Assembly: GCA_026874595.1 (NCBI GenBank)
Contig: CM049310.1
Location: 22,978,058 to 23,042,057, forward strand
Direction: 5' to 3'
Length of the DNA stretch: 64,000 nucleotides
DNA from: Sipunculus nudus
Taxonomy: Eukaryota > Annelida > Sipuncula > Golfingiida > Sipunculidae
Of this stretch, positions 1 through 56,782 are shown piece after piece; within the stretch, counting starts at the first letter, position 1, and every line of letters begins with the position of its first letter. The translations under genes and the position numbers were made by a program. The notes beneath the pieces are model-generated. The model did not search any database. It worked only from the letters and a program-made list of their open reading frames with translations, and was not told the origin of the DNA.

Positions 1-1
1 C

Positions 2-1075
2 GCCAGTTCTTCTGCCTCAGGGAACAAAAGTACTGCGACTGCCACACGAACCAAATCGGATTCACCCCCTATGGAAAAAGCTTCGTCTGATTGCATGCCG
101 CTTGTCAGGGAAGCGCTGCAACAGAAAGGTATATCTCCAAGGACTAGAGACATACTCATGCTCTCCTGGCGACAAAGCACCAAAATACAGTACAAAACAT
201 ATATACAAAAATGGATTAACTTTGCAAGGGAAAGGGACATTGATCCATTACAACCATCTTTAAGCCAAGTCCTTGATTTCCTAACAATGCTATATGACTC
301 TGGCTTGAAATACAGTGCCTTGAATACAGCTAGATGTGCTCTATCAAGTGTTGTACAGATTCACAATAGTCTATCTTTAGGCAATGACCCACTGGTTAAA
401 AGGTTTTTTAAAGCAGTTTTTCACACAAGGCCCGCTTTGCCTAGATATCAAACTGTATGGAATGTGGAACCAGTGTTACTGTATTTGAAATCCCTGTCTC
501 CCAACGCTGAACTATCACTTAAAAACTTGAGTTGTAAACTTGTAATGCTAACTGCATTGATCAGTGGACAGCGAAGCCAGTCTATACATTTAATGGACTT
601 AAAGGACATGAATCGGCAAACGGACTCTGTTACCTTTGTTATATCATCCTTGGTCAAACAATCTAAAATAAACAAACAACAGCCTGTCATTACACTTAAA
701 TCATACAAAGCAGACCCTGATTTATGTGTGTTAGCATGTCTTGATGAATATGTTTCTAGAACAGAGCCTTTGAGGATAGAGAACATTAGGGGCAAATTGT
801 TTCTTAGCACCGTGAAACCACACAGGCCAGTTACCAAAGATAGTATCAGCAGATGGATAAAGGTTGTGATGATAAACTCAGGTATTGATGTCTCGGTGTT
901 TAAACCACATAGCACCAGAGCGGCATCTACAAGTAAGGCAGCATTGGCTCAAGTTCCACTTAATACTATTATGAACACAGCAGGTTGGTCACAGGAATCC
1001 ACTTTTGCCAGATTTTATAACAAACCAATAAATACTATGGATAACCAGTTCGCTCATGCTGTTCTCAACCTCTAG
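2..1075 (+). CDS. DIRS-like tyrosine recombinase, 5' end outside window
   Basis: The protein is a tyrosine recombinase of the type encoded by DIRS retrotransposons, which integrate a circular cDNA by site-specific recombination in the nucleus. Counting from the ATG at 71 (334 residues), the catalytic set is visible: Arg168 in SGQRSQ, lysines at 196/199 in the expected hairpin, His280-x-x-Arg283 in PHSTR, Trp306 in AGWS and the nucleophile Tyr316 in FARFY. An N-terminal SAM-like core-binding region (about residues 30-110) precedes it. The frame stays open to the left edge of the window (Ala/Ser/Thr-rich), so the ATG at 71 is probably internal and the ORF begins upstream, where reverse transcriptase/RNase H and methyltransferase ORFs would be expected. 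No internal stop or frameshift is seen, so the copy looks young. DIRS is preferred over Crypton because of the wording around Arg168 and the inverted repeats downstream. Confidence 0.85.
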   Translation, partial: ASSSASGNKSTATATRTKSDSPPMEKASSDCMPLVREALQQKGISPRTRDILMLSWRQSTKIQYKTYIQKWINFARERDIDPLQPSLSQVLDFLTMLYDSGLKYSALNTARCALSSVVQIHNSLSLGNDPLVKRFFKAVFHTRPALPRYQTVWNVEPVLLYLKSLSPNAELSLKNLSCKLVMLTALISGQRSQSIHLMDLKDMNRQTDSVTFVISSLVKQSKINKQQPVITLKSYKADPDLCVLACLDEYVSRTEPLRIENIRGKLFLSTVKPHRPVTKDSISRWIKVVMINSGIDVSVFKPHSTRAASTSKAALAQVPLNTIMNTAGWSQESTFARFYNKPINTMDNQFAHAVLNL

Positions 1076-1317
1076 TGTCACAAAGTAACAGCTTCACATT
1101 AAGAACTCGAGCATTGGCACTTCCATTTACAATTAATGTTCATTTGTATAACGTGATACTACATAATGAAGCTTAACTAACGGTTAAGTAACTGCTTAAT
1201 TATTATTTATTGTTGGAAACATAGATAGTACTTAAGGTAGGAACTCCCCCCCCTGATAGGGGGGGGGGGAATGGAGAACACTGTTCTGTAATCCAAGCTC
1301 TTGGTATTTTGTATATC

Positions 1318-1323
1318 AATAAA
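1318..1323 (+). promoter_or_regulatory. Poly(A) signal of the DIRS-like transcript
   Basis: AATAAA, 242 bases after the recombinase stop codon and before the inverted repeats. It is the only canonical hexamer seen in this stretch. Confidence 0.5.
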
Positions 1324-1468
1324 GTGTAAATCGAGTTTCAATGTCTCATCTTTATTTGAAACTACTGGAAAGCTGGTCGCTAATGCATGGCTGGTAGTGT
1401 ACTAACCTCCCTGGTCATGCCCCCTTTGAAGTCTCGTATAGTCTCGGTTAACCATGGTGGTGTAGTAG

Positions 1469-1723
1469 AATTAATAAGTTAAACGAGGCTTACCTGTAAG
1501 CTGAAGTTTGACTGGAATTCTACTTAGATACCATGGTTAACTAGAGATTATACGCCCACCACTTACCCGCCCATAACACTTGGGTCATGACCAGTACGGC
1601 GTTGAAGAATGACTTGTGGGAAGGAACTACGCTCTCTCGTATAATCTCTAGTTAACCATGGTATCTAAGTAGAATTCCAGTCAAACTTCAGCTTACAGGT
1701 AAGCCTCGTTTAACTTATTAATT
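1469..1723. repeat. 86-bp perfect inverted repeat with 83-bp spacer
   Basis: The arm at 1469-1554 is an exact reverse complement of the arm at 1638-1723; 1555-1637 separates them. A third, diverged partial copy of the right-arm start (containing GGTTAACCATGG) lies just outside the left arm at about 1433-1468, so three related segments alternate in orientation. In DIRS elements an internal complementary region pairs with the outer ends of the terminal repeats during circle formation; this structure fits that, but the left terminal repeat is not in the window. Confidence 0.8.
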
Positions 1724-2150
1724 ATCCTAGGACATGGTTCTTTCAATCATATCAGAATATACTGAGTTTGTTGATTTTTGGTTGAGTTGTGAAAAGCTTA
1801 AGTTGGTCTTATGGCCATTATTATGTCTTTTTCAAACTGAGGACTGCAGTAGTGTTCTTCTACAAAATTATTATTTCATATATATCTTCTGTAACATTGC
1901 ACAAAAATTATTCTTAGGTGGCCTTTGTTCAAGTTTACTAGAATGATTTTTGGCTGAACTATTGGACCTTTAACAATGAAAGTACTGCATCTTTTATTAT
2001 TCTAGATATTTTGATAAAAAGTTTATGAATGTGTCGGCTTGAAAAAAAAAATTTAGCCAAAGTCTTTCAGTATGTGTAAACAGATATACCAACAAGCCAA
2101 GATTGAATCCGTATCTTCAAATAGGTTGAGAAACTGCCACCTGTTTCAGT
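1724..2150. other. AT-rich spacer
   Basis: No gene, splice pattern or repeat recognised between the DIRS-like element and the degenerate repeat that follows. Confidence 0.5.
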
Positions 2151-2159
2151 TTTGGGAAC

Positions 2160-2635
2160 AGATCAAGAGTTCATTCAGTGCAGCCAGATATAGGTCAAGA
2201 GTTCAATCAGTGCAGCCAAGCACATGGCATGTGATCACCTCATGGGTGACGTGAACACCTCATGGGCACCATGTGATCACTTCATGGGTGTCAAGCCCCT
2301 CAGGGAAGGCCCCCATCATGAGCTTATGCAATGGTGTGGCTACTATTTCAGATTTGGCAACAGGCTAGAGGTCAGTCTGGATCTATTTATAGCTTTGGCA
2401 GACTGCCAACTGTATCAGATTAGGCAACAGGTCAAGAGTTCACTCAGTGCAGCCAGGTATGGGTCAGGAGTTTACTCAGTGCAGGAGCTGCATTCTATTT
2501 ATAGCTTTGGCAGACTGCCAACTGTCAGATTATGCAACAGGTCAAGAGTTCACTCAGTGCAGCCAGGTACAGGTCAAAAGTTCACTCAGTCTAGCCAGGT
2601 GCAGGTCATGAGTTCACTCAGTGCAGTAGCCTGAG
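2160..2635. repeat. Degenerate tandem repeat, unit about 30-35 bp
   Basis: The phrase 'caagagttcactcagtgcag' recurs at least six times with substitutions, separated by other sequence, including two copies of a longer phrase around 'ttatagctttggcagactgc' (about 2387 and 2499). An open frame crosses the region only because the repeat lacks stops; it resembles no protein I know. Confidence 0.6.
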
Positions 2636-2779
2636 CAAGCAATTTGTCACAGTTCACTCGGAGCAACAGCCTTTCTCACCTAAGCCTGGTCAGCCCCATG
2701 CATCAGACTCAAGGTAAGTTTGATGTATTGGCCTAATATTTTGACCTGTCTATGTGTCTTTGATGGCTCTCTCGCTCAC

Positions 2780-2960
2780 AAGACAGGTGTTGCCACCTAC
2801 CATGACTTTTGCACAGTGTGTGTCCCTGCGTTTTTCTCAGGAGGGGTTTGATATATCAGTCTGAAATTGGGCATATGTATATATCTCTGATAGCTTCATT
2901 GTATACAAGACTGGTGGTGCCAGCTACAATTTTTTTAGTGTTCTGTGCACCCATGCCAAA
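2780..2960 (+). repeat. Diverged fragment of the family-1 array unit
   Basis: The order of phrases (a 'gccacctaccatg' segment, 'tttgcacagtgtg', 'ctgaaattgggcatatgtat', 'ggtggtgccagctacaat') follows the 280-bp unit of the family-1 elements at 14076-15797, with many substitutions. The palindrome GGTGGCGCCACC has decayed to ggtggtgccagc. Confidence 0.5.
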
Positions 2961-4700
2961 ATTTCAGCAGAGTTTGTGTAATTGCTTCTTATTCAAATTG
3001 TTTAGTACTTGCATTGTTCATATACATGAAAAGTAATGGTCCAGCATTGAAGCATTATACCTGGTGTATTTCCCAATGCACAGGTTCGCATTAGGCCTGT
3101 AGGCCTTGTTTATAATTAACATTTAATTCAAACATTCTGAAACATGGGCTAACATTTACGAAAATTTACTGAAGCTGTTCACACAGTTTCGGCATGAGAC
3201 GCATAAATGTAAGATTGATGATGATAACTGGCGAAAACTGATTGATGGAGATACCTCGAAGTTTTTCATTTTTTTATTCTCCTAACAAGTGAGAGGACAA
3301 AAGCTATTTTGTCCCAAATCCCTTAAAAAGGGAGGGGGACATGCCCCCCTGAAACAAGACCCACACATAAATTTATATATACAGCAAAACAAAAATCATG
3401 CAACCTAAAAATAAATCAATGAACATACAGGTTTTTCTTCACGTCTCTTTATCAGGTGTGGTTGTCGCGGTAACCAGGTCACCAGGACAATGGGTGTGGA
3501 GACATTTTGGAGAATCTACTGTAACCTCGACCGGATATCCCTCTCATGAAGTGCGCGCACGTCACTATTTCATCCTTTTACCTTTTAAAAGCAATCATGT
3601 AGGGGGTCTATATAAATATGGTGGAGTTTATTTCTTTAAAAGGAGAGATTTAAAGTCAATTTGGAAAAGAAAATATTAACAATTGAAAGGTTCATGTTCC
3701 CGTGAAAGTGGAAAGTTTTTTCACTCAGTACTATAAACATGTGGTCAAAAGGTTGACAAAGGTATCTAGCATTTATCCGTGTGATACACAAGGTCTTGCC
3801 CTGCACTGAGCTCACAAGACAAATAAGGCATAACCCCTTCTAAATTAGGTCCCCTTCTTCTAAAGCTTATATTAACACTTGACAAGGCCAAGGCTACCAG
3901 GGCCAAGGACTTTAATGTTTGAACTTTGTCATCTTTTTTAACTTGTCCGAGATATTGGTAGAGACAATTCACAAGTTGAATTTCATGAAAATATATCAGG
4001 TGGTTCAAAAGTTATAGCGTTCTAAAATAATTTCTATCCTGGCTGATTTGACCAGGAAGATCCAGGTCAAGGTCACCAGTTTTCAAACTCCTCAAGGGAC
4101 TTGATTTAAACAATAAGTGCTCCCATAGAGAGGGGAGAAACAACAAAGTATACATATGCAGGTTTAAGACTGACTGGAGGGGTTACTGTGGTTGGCTTTT
4201 TGTTCGCAAGGGCTTTAAAATCACGACATCAGTGAAAGGGAAAGCATCCTGAAAATATCATCTGCGCAAACATACTGCAGCATAGTATGCAAGTCAATGG
4301 CGTCTAAAGTTGAAAGACAAATGAAGTGCTGTCCCCTAGTTGGAAAACATTGTACTACAGCCAGATTTTGAATGACCTGGCGTTGTTTGAAAGATGCTCT
4401 TGGAAAAAATATTGTCAAATATCTCAGTATTTAAGTGGAAATAACCCCCTTTGGAAACACTTTGCAATAATAATTTATTCCCCTTTATATCCATCAATTA
4501 ATGTAATTTTAAGAAATCAAGATTATTAAATCTTGCAGACAAAAATCATCCCTGTATCAGCCTCTGGACAATAGTTTCACCACACCTCCACAATCTACTC
4601 TGACTTTCCATTCATCCACATTCTCTGATTGAAATCCATCAAAAATGCTCGTCTTGTAGAAAGCAAGCACCCAAGTGCTGAGAGAGTAAATGTAACAAAC
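2961..4700. other. Intergenic spacer with dispersed repeat-like sequence
   Basis: No gene recognised. The longest open frames (under 95 codons) show no domain or splice context. 3700-4150 has the 'aaggtcaaggtcacc' style of molluscan repeats, but no boundaries could be drawn. Confidence 0.4.
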
Positions 4701-4727
4701 AAACCACGTCAGTCCTAGGGTAAAGCA

Positions 4728-5807
4728 TTTATTGCTGCAAGCATATTATAAGAGGGAGGGGACCTGTGACTTACCCAAACAGCGACTGTACCAAGCCAGT
4801 CACTGCAGACCTGGTCATTCTATATACCTCCACCGCACAATCTTTCATCTACATGCCTCATGTTTTCTTTTAATTTTTTTACCTAGCCATATATTAACCA
4901 GCCTTTAAACAGGCACGGGAAATATCCTTAATTATGAAACACCTGATGGAAACCATTATATTTAGATTACTGGAGATATTACATTCAATCTTTCCTCATC
5001 AACACACGGTCCCTTAAATTTTAAAATGCATAAAGCAGAGCGAATTAAGAGCTTAGATCTTATTGTAATAATTAAAATCTAAAGCCATGGTTACGTTGTT
5101 CTAATGATCTGAAAATCTCAGCCAAGCTAAATGCAATTTCAGAATGATTTCTGTGTGAATGCAGCCAAGGGCCTTTTATCATGCACAGTAAACAAGGAGA
5201 AGATGAATCTTGGATTACAGACAATAGTTATATAACCAAATCCACCCACCTGTGAACAACACCAAGTACAATGAGAGTACAAAAGGACTGATCTATATGA
5301 CATGCAGTATATCTGTATATCAAAACTACCATACCCATATACATCACTATCAAATGGTATCCAGCTGTGGGTGGCCTGTAATCACTATCCGTCACAAGAT
5401 AACAAGTTACCAGTGGCAGTTTCCTTTACAAGATGTTACACACTTTAATGGTATCACACTAGAGACTTTGATAACATAACACTTATTTTAATCATGCGTC
5501 TCTTATCAGACATCACAAATTAAGTCTTTCATTAGATGTTATAAAATAAATATCATATCAGAGTTTTTTTTCTGATTTTTTTACTTCCCTTTCTTTATGT
5601 TCCTGCCTTGAGTATTAGTGGCTTCTACTTTACTGGCATTTAAAAGGCCTAAACTGAAAATCTTATCCCTACAACTGTCCTTAACTATCAGGATATTTTT
5701 GTATAAAGAAGATAACAAGTACTAGGAGTTTGTGAGTTGACAGTATTATTAAGGTTGTAAATGTTGGTCTGGTCGTTTCTGCAGATGGTCCCAGACTGCA
5801 AGCAAGG
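4728..5807 (-). other. SPTAN1: Probable 3' UTR of alpha-spectrin
   Basis: Sequence downstream of the spectrin stop codon (TAG at 5808-5810). The first clear AATAAA on the minus strand lies at 4728-4733 (TTTATT on the plus strand), giving a UTR of about 1.1 kb. A second AATAAA sits at about 4471-4476. The 3' end is therefore an estimate. Confidence 0.4.
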
Positions 5808-51250
<45,443 letters not shown>

Positions 51251-51260
51251 ATTTTGTTCT

Positions 51261-52708
51261 CTAAAAAAATAAATCTACATAAATAAAGGGGTCCTTCATA
51301 CAGCTATTAACATGGTTGGTTTATAAAGTCGTTAAAGTCTACATGATTTCAATTTTCATTACTTTTGAGATAGAATTTGAATTTGTTCAACCTTTTTTAT
51401 ATGTTGAAATATTAACATTCAAATGATAAAATATTTCAAACATGATAAATGTAGTGCAAGCAAGGCTCATATAGAATGTACAATCCTGTAGTCAAGTCCA
51501 TGGAAACCAACCAATAAAAATACCCTGTGGTGGTCTGTAAATGAAAAGTGTGCCTGTGTCTTTGCATGGGGGGGGGGGGGGGAGGGTCTCAAATTTTTTA
51601 CAAGTCCCCCAAAATACAGGGCACCAATATTATTTATTTGTGTTTCTTTTTTACTCAAAAACAGTAATGTCATTTTTTTCAATTTGATATATTTTGTTCT
51701 CTTCAGTAACACAACTGGCAAATTACCTACAACTGCATAACCTCTTTTTCAATATATATACCATTTGCTAGTTAAACTGACTGGTTCAGAGCTCTTCAGA
51801 CCTTTTTTGTTATTACTTCACCAGGAATATATTGTTTTTCCTTTTGTCAGTAGTTCTTTTAGAGGTTCAGTAAACACTGCCCACTCACTAACCTACTTAT
51901 CAAGTGCCTGGCACACCCCACACCAGTATGTAAACTATGTCAGCTTGGATACGCCCCAGAGTCTGACAGCAATCTGACACAGTGACTCAGCTTGGCAAGT
52001 GAGCTGCTGACAGCATCAGTAACAGCCCTGCTGACTGCTGGCTGGGCGTCGGTCTGGCTGCTGCTGCCAGCCACCGTATGGCTCGGCTGATTACTTATGC
52101 AGGAATGATGATACCTGCACCGGCGCCATGGAATGCATAAATTACTGCCTAGCATGAGACCTGGACGCTGCTAAAAATCATTATAACACTAATGATTTGG
52201 CCATGTCCTGACCATAAGACCAACATTATGGATCTGGTAGCCTTGACTGGGGAAATATATCCCAAATTTATCAAACAGAAAATCTAGTAATGCACCTGAA
52301 ATTGAAAATCCACCGGGTTAAAAGTGGGCTTGGCGGATGAAAATAGGTCATGGAGTCCCATTTACAGTCATCTACTACAACTTTTCTAAATTTTCTGCAA
52401 TTCATACCTGTACTGTCCTTTTCCTCGTATCTGACACAAAATTTAAATCTTTTACAATACCGTGGCCTCAAGTATTACGGTAAAATTCAATTTATATTGC
52501 GGATGTTTCCGCTTTTGATTATCGTCTGCTGCGTCAAGCCGGCAATGACCTCATCCCTCGATCTGATGACAAGCCGGGCTCGGCTGCACAAACATGACAT
52601 AAATTACACCCCGTATCTTAAATATCCAAAACCCGTATGTTCAAACAATTAGTAAAATGTATATTATAGTAACTAAAACTGCTATATATAACAGATCGCT
52701 GTGCCTAC
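51261..52708. other. Intron 1 of alpha-spectrin (inferred)
   Basis: Non-coding. 51930-52160 is GC-richer than its surroundings and could be an alternative leader exon or promoter, but nothing decides this. Confidence 0.35.
51568..51586 (+). repeat. G-tract in spectrin intron 1
   Basis: A run of about 14 G, then aggg, between AT-rich sequence; length is prone to assembly error. Confidence 0.5.
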
Positions 52709-52800
52709 CTGCTGTATTTGTCCCTCCAATGCCTGTCAAATTTTGGCTAGTTCTAGCGCCTACGAAAACCAGATAGCTGAATGATAAGGAGCGTGTAGAT
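52709..52800 (-). other. SPTAN1: Candidate 5' UTR exon of alpha-spectrin
   Basis: Exon 1 begins behind a splice acceptor, so a leader exon must lie upstream. A good donor, GCAG|gtaggc, ends at 52709 on the minus strand, 1.45 kb upstream of exon 1, and no ATG lies in the roughly 50 bases before it. The right limit and promoter are not determined. Another possible donor (GGTGCAG|gtatc) is near 52110. Confidence 0.3.
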
Positions 52801-53280
52801 GATGTGATCACTCTTCAAGGGCATTTTAGATTTCGACGTATTTTACATACTGTTCACATTTATTCACATTTAACTTGCCATTTTTAGGAAACGATATCTT
52901 AATTTTATGTAAATAATTAATACCCTATATGAAATAATGATAAATAAACAGTATATTTGGTTAGATAAAAAATGACTGTGGGGAGTAAGTTGCAAAGACG
53001 GAATGTCCATATTTACATATCCCCACGAGGGTCGCAGACCTAGTCTAGACACAAGCGCCATCTACCGGTCATACTGTGAGGTATGATCAAGGGCCAGGTT
53101 AATTTATGAGTTTGATATTGAAAATGTAGTGGAAACACGATCTGCATCATGCGCGTGATTCTGACCAAGAAAAGAAAATAATGTGCCAAAAGTGCAGTAT
53201 GTGCCAGGTCGGTGCCTGTCATCGCCTTTTCTGTGTAATTAGTTATTCGATCGGTTTCTATATCGTGAATTCATAACGTG

Positions 53281-53284
<4 letters not shown>

Positions 53285-53327
<43 letters not shown>
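53285..53327. repeat. (TA)n microsatellite
   Basis: Uninterrupted dinucleotide run of about 43 bases. Confidence 0.9.
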
Positions 53328-53328
<1 letters not shown>

Positions 53329-54157
53329 TATACTACTAAGCCTAAGATTTATTTGAAAAAAAATAGCAGCAATAAATTTGGCTTATATTTGACCAATAAA
53401 ATATTATATCATGACTAAACATTTTCATTTGCAGTAAGTATCCCCTTACCGTTAGGAATACCTGACTTTTTCGGAAGACACAGGCTATTTCTGTAATGTG
53501 GCATGCCTTAATACAGGGTAAAACTCGTCGAACATGTCAAATACACTATGATTTATAAAACATTTATAAGTAAAATATCATATGCCGTATTATCTGAGGA
53601 CATAGATTTTAAATGCACGCTGAAAAATCCAGTCAGCAATATCTAAAACTAGATCAACAAAATCTTTATATGATTCAAATAATAAATTGTACCGTACCCT
53701 GAGTGCCCTCTGTATGCGACTAGGCGTACTGCTTGATCATCCTAACTATATTCACAAACATGAAACTGAGTTATTATACTAAATATGCATAAATTGCATT
53801 GATCTGAGCCCAACTTAACATTAACAGTATATTGTACATATTGTGGGCCTATGACGTTTTCGTATGTCAGCATGTGTATGTTGTTATTGTCATTTTCGGT
53901 AACATGTTACATATTTACAGGAGAGCAGGTATATATGTTCAGATCAATATGATCAATGCTCGACTCTCGAGGCACTAATTATATTATTTTTAGCTGATGT
54001 TGTCAGGGTATATTTTAAGGAAATTTTAGGAGTGCACAAACTTAATTGTTAAATGTCAAGGGATGTCATCAGACCAAGAGGCCTTTTAAGGTTGATCCAC
54101 TGCCGGTTGATGTTGAGTTTGTATTATTGCGTCATATATTTATATTATATGAATATT

Positions 54158-54164
<7 letters not shown>

Positions 54165-54206
<42 letters not shown>
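54165..54206. repeat. (TA)n microsatellite
   Basis: Uninterrupted run of about 40 bases. Confidence 0.9.
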
Positions 54207-54208
<2 letters not shown>

Positions 54209-56729
54209 TGAAATGGGAATGAAAATATGACAAAAAGTATATATTTATTACAACTACACAAATATGGGTCAACTGCACGTTGATATATACCCTGGTTGTT
54301 CAGACATTTCAAATATGAACACCTGTCTCCGCAGGTGAGATTAATATACGACTAATCTCCGCCAGAGGTCGCCCTAGCACACTAAATACCACAAGGTGTT
54401 TCTCTATAGAAACTCTTTTCCTTCACTTAACCAGCTTCCAAAAGGCTGCTCATGATACTCCAAAAATATCTGTCCTTTTCCTAATTTTTAATAGCGGTTA
54501 TTTAGTCTGACATTTTTCATGCTCCCATTACCAAGTAAGACAATTTTTCGATTTACCCTATCAAGGAAAAAAATCAAATATTTATCCATAAAAATCATTT
54601 AACGTGCATGGTGGACAAAGTACCCTTTGTCTTCCTCCCTTTTGGGGGAATAACACGCATAATTTTCACATTTAGAGATAATTTGATCAATCAGTTTATA
54701 GATTCGTCATATTATCCTCAATGATCTTTCAGTTATGCAATTGATAATGAGAAAATAGCGTTTTACCTGTTTCAGTTGTGTCATCGAATTGTAATAAATA
54801 TTTTCCCGTTTTTAAATATTTAAATCAAAAGTAAATTAAATGATAAAGAATTGTAAATTAAGCAAAAAAAATCAATCAATTGTATGATGAAATATAAGAG
54901 TGAGAATATTCAAGGTGGAAGTGTTTTTTTTCGGGGGGGGGGGGGCTACTGTACTCCTGTGGATTGTCCCCCTCACATTTTGCCAGTAAACAAGCCAATG
55001 ATATAAAATAAATTTATTTATAAGCACAATATGACAGCGGGGTGCCCTTTCGTTTGTAAATCATCATATTATTAAATACTTCATTCGGCGTATATAACAG
55101 TCCTGATCCGACGTACTATACTGATTCTCCTAAATATACAAAGTTTTTTTCACAGTCAAACGACACAAATAACCAATGTACAATTTTTCTAAATATACAA
55201 CGAATTTTCACAGTTAACCGACAACCACAATAAATGGACATTCTTCTAAATCCACGCCGTGTTTTCACAACCATTCTTCCGGGCGAAAAAACTGACCCAC
55301 TACATTAATAATCTGTTCTCCACATATTGAAAATGTGGTAGTTTGGTCAGTAAGATGGGGTAAATGCATAGAAATATACCAGTATGTGTATGTGTGTGCG
55401 CTTCTTGGTGCATGCGACTATGCGTGAAGGTGTGCGCACATGTGTGTACATATGTGTGTGCACTTATTGAACGTTAGCACAGTAAGTTTAATTAGGTGAA
55501 GATAGATGGCGCTGTACAACCCGATTGAGTCGCAGTTTGTTGAGCCTGGCTGGACAGACACGTCAGTCATAATCTGTAATTATATAAAATCAGACTCGCG
55601 ACACATACAGCTGCAAATAACGCTGCAGGGTGGAAATGATTTGAATGCCCACTCCCCTTTGCGCTCACCACTTTGGTCATGTAATTAATGGCAAATATAA
55701 GTTTCATATAAAAATCTGATCTGGCCAATTTAAAGTGTTAAAAGCGCCTGAATTTTTTATTGGGTCAAAACTTATGCCAACAATGCATCATTATTGTTGT
55801 ATACGATTCTTTTAAACATGATTCATAGGGATATTTAGAAATGTCCAAGAATCCATAATATTTAATAGTAAAGCATAAATACTGTTACAGTTGTGAGTTG
55901 CATGAGTTGTTAATTATAAGCTATTAAGCCCACATTGATTTCGGTCACAGCTATATAGAAGAAATAAATTTTCATATGGAGAACACATAACGAAAGGTTT
56001 TTTGTCTAGTAGCACGAATGATCCAATCTATATTATAACTGACGTTGGTCGCTCTGGCGTTTTGTCTCGGATAGTCTCAGCTATACACGTCTTTTTGTAA
56101 CACTTTGATTATAACAATAAAATATGCGATACTTAGGCTTTGAAATAAACCTTATTTATTAATTTACAAATTATAGTTCAGCATGTTATCACCATGGTCT
56201 GTGCAAATGTTTACCTGTCACTAGTGTGTTATTCTGTCATATATTAATATTAAAATAATTCAGGGAAATAGTCATTGATTATTAAAGCACTTTATGTCAT
56301 AGTTAGGATAAAACTAAATTGGTAAAAATTAATGTTAAGTAATTCACTGGTAAGAGCATCAAAAGTCGGACTAATTAAGCATATGTTTGATATTCCACTT
56401 AAATTCCTTATCCTTAGTAATATGTATAACAATAAGTATGTTATTACTCAGACCCTATCAGTGCTTTAGCAATAGGACGAACAAAGAACGGGTCACCAAA
56501 AACGGCGTTATCTGTGACGTACACATAAGCAATATAAACATATACAGCGACCATGGCAAATCCTGTTGGGTCACTGAGTATATTCTGACTGCATGGTCAT
56601 TTTTATACAAAGCTCCAAGCTGATGACGTGTACACCAACCTTAAATAAATTCATATATGTAAGAATATAGTGTTTGGAATGTCACAAATGGCATGCCGGC
56701 TATACATCTTGGGAATTCTTCATCTCTTG

Positions 56730-56733
<4 letters not shown>

Positions 56734-56777
<44 letters not shown>
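56734..56777. repeat. (TA)n microsatellite followed by (TTTA)n
   Basis: AT run of about 44 bases; an imperfect tattta tract follows at 56818-56878. Confidence 0.9.

Positions 56778-56782
<5 letters not shown>

Larger units (their letters stand above)
1..1723 (+). mobile_element. Right part of a DIRS-like retrotransposon
   Basis: Contains the recombinase ORF, a 3' non-coding stretch with a C-tract/G-tract hairpin (about 1244-1270), a poly(A) signal AATAAA at 1318-1323, and an 86-bp perfect inverted repeat that fits the internal complementary region plus right terminal repeat of DIRS elements. The left part lies outside the window. The right limit at 1723 is inferred from the end of the inverted repeat; no target-site duplication was sought because DIRS elements do not make one. 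Confidence 0.7.

Noticed and set aside
448-915. 155-codon minus-strand open frame
   Set aside because: Lies antisense inside the recombinase ORF, which has clear catalytic motifs; shadow frame.
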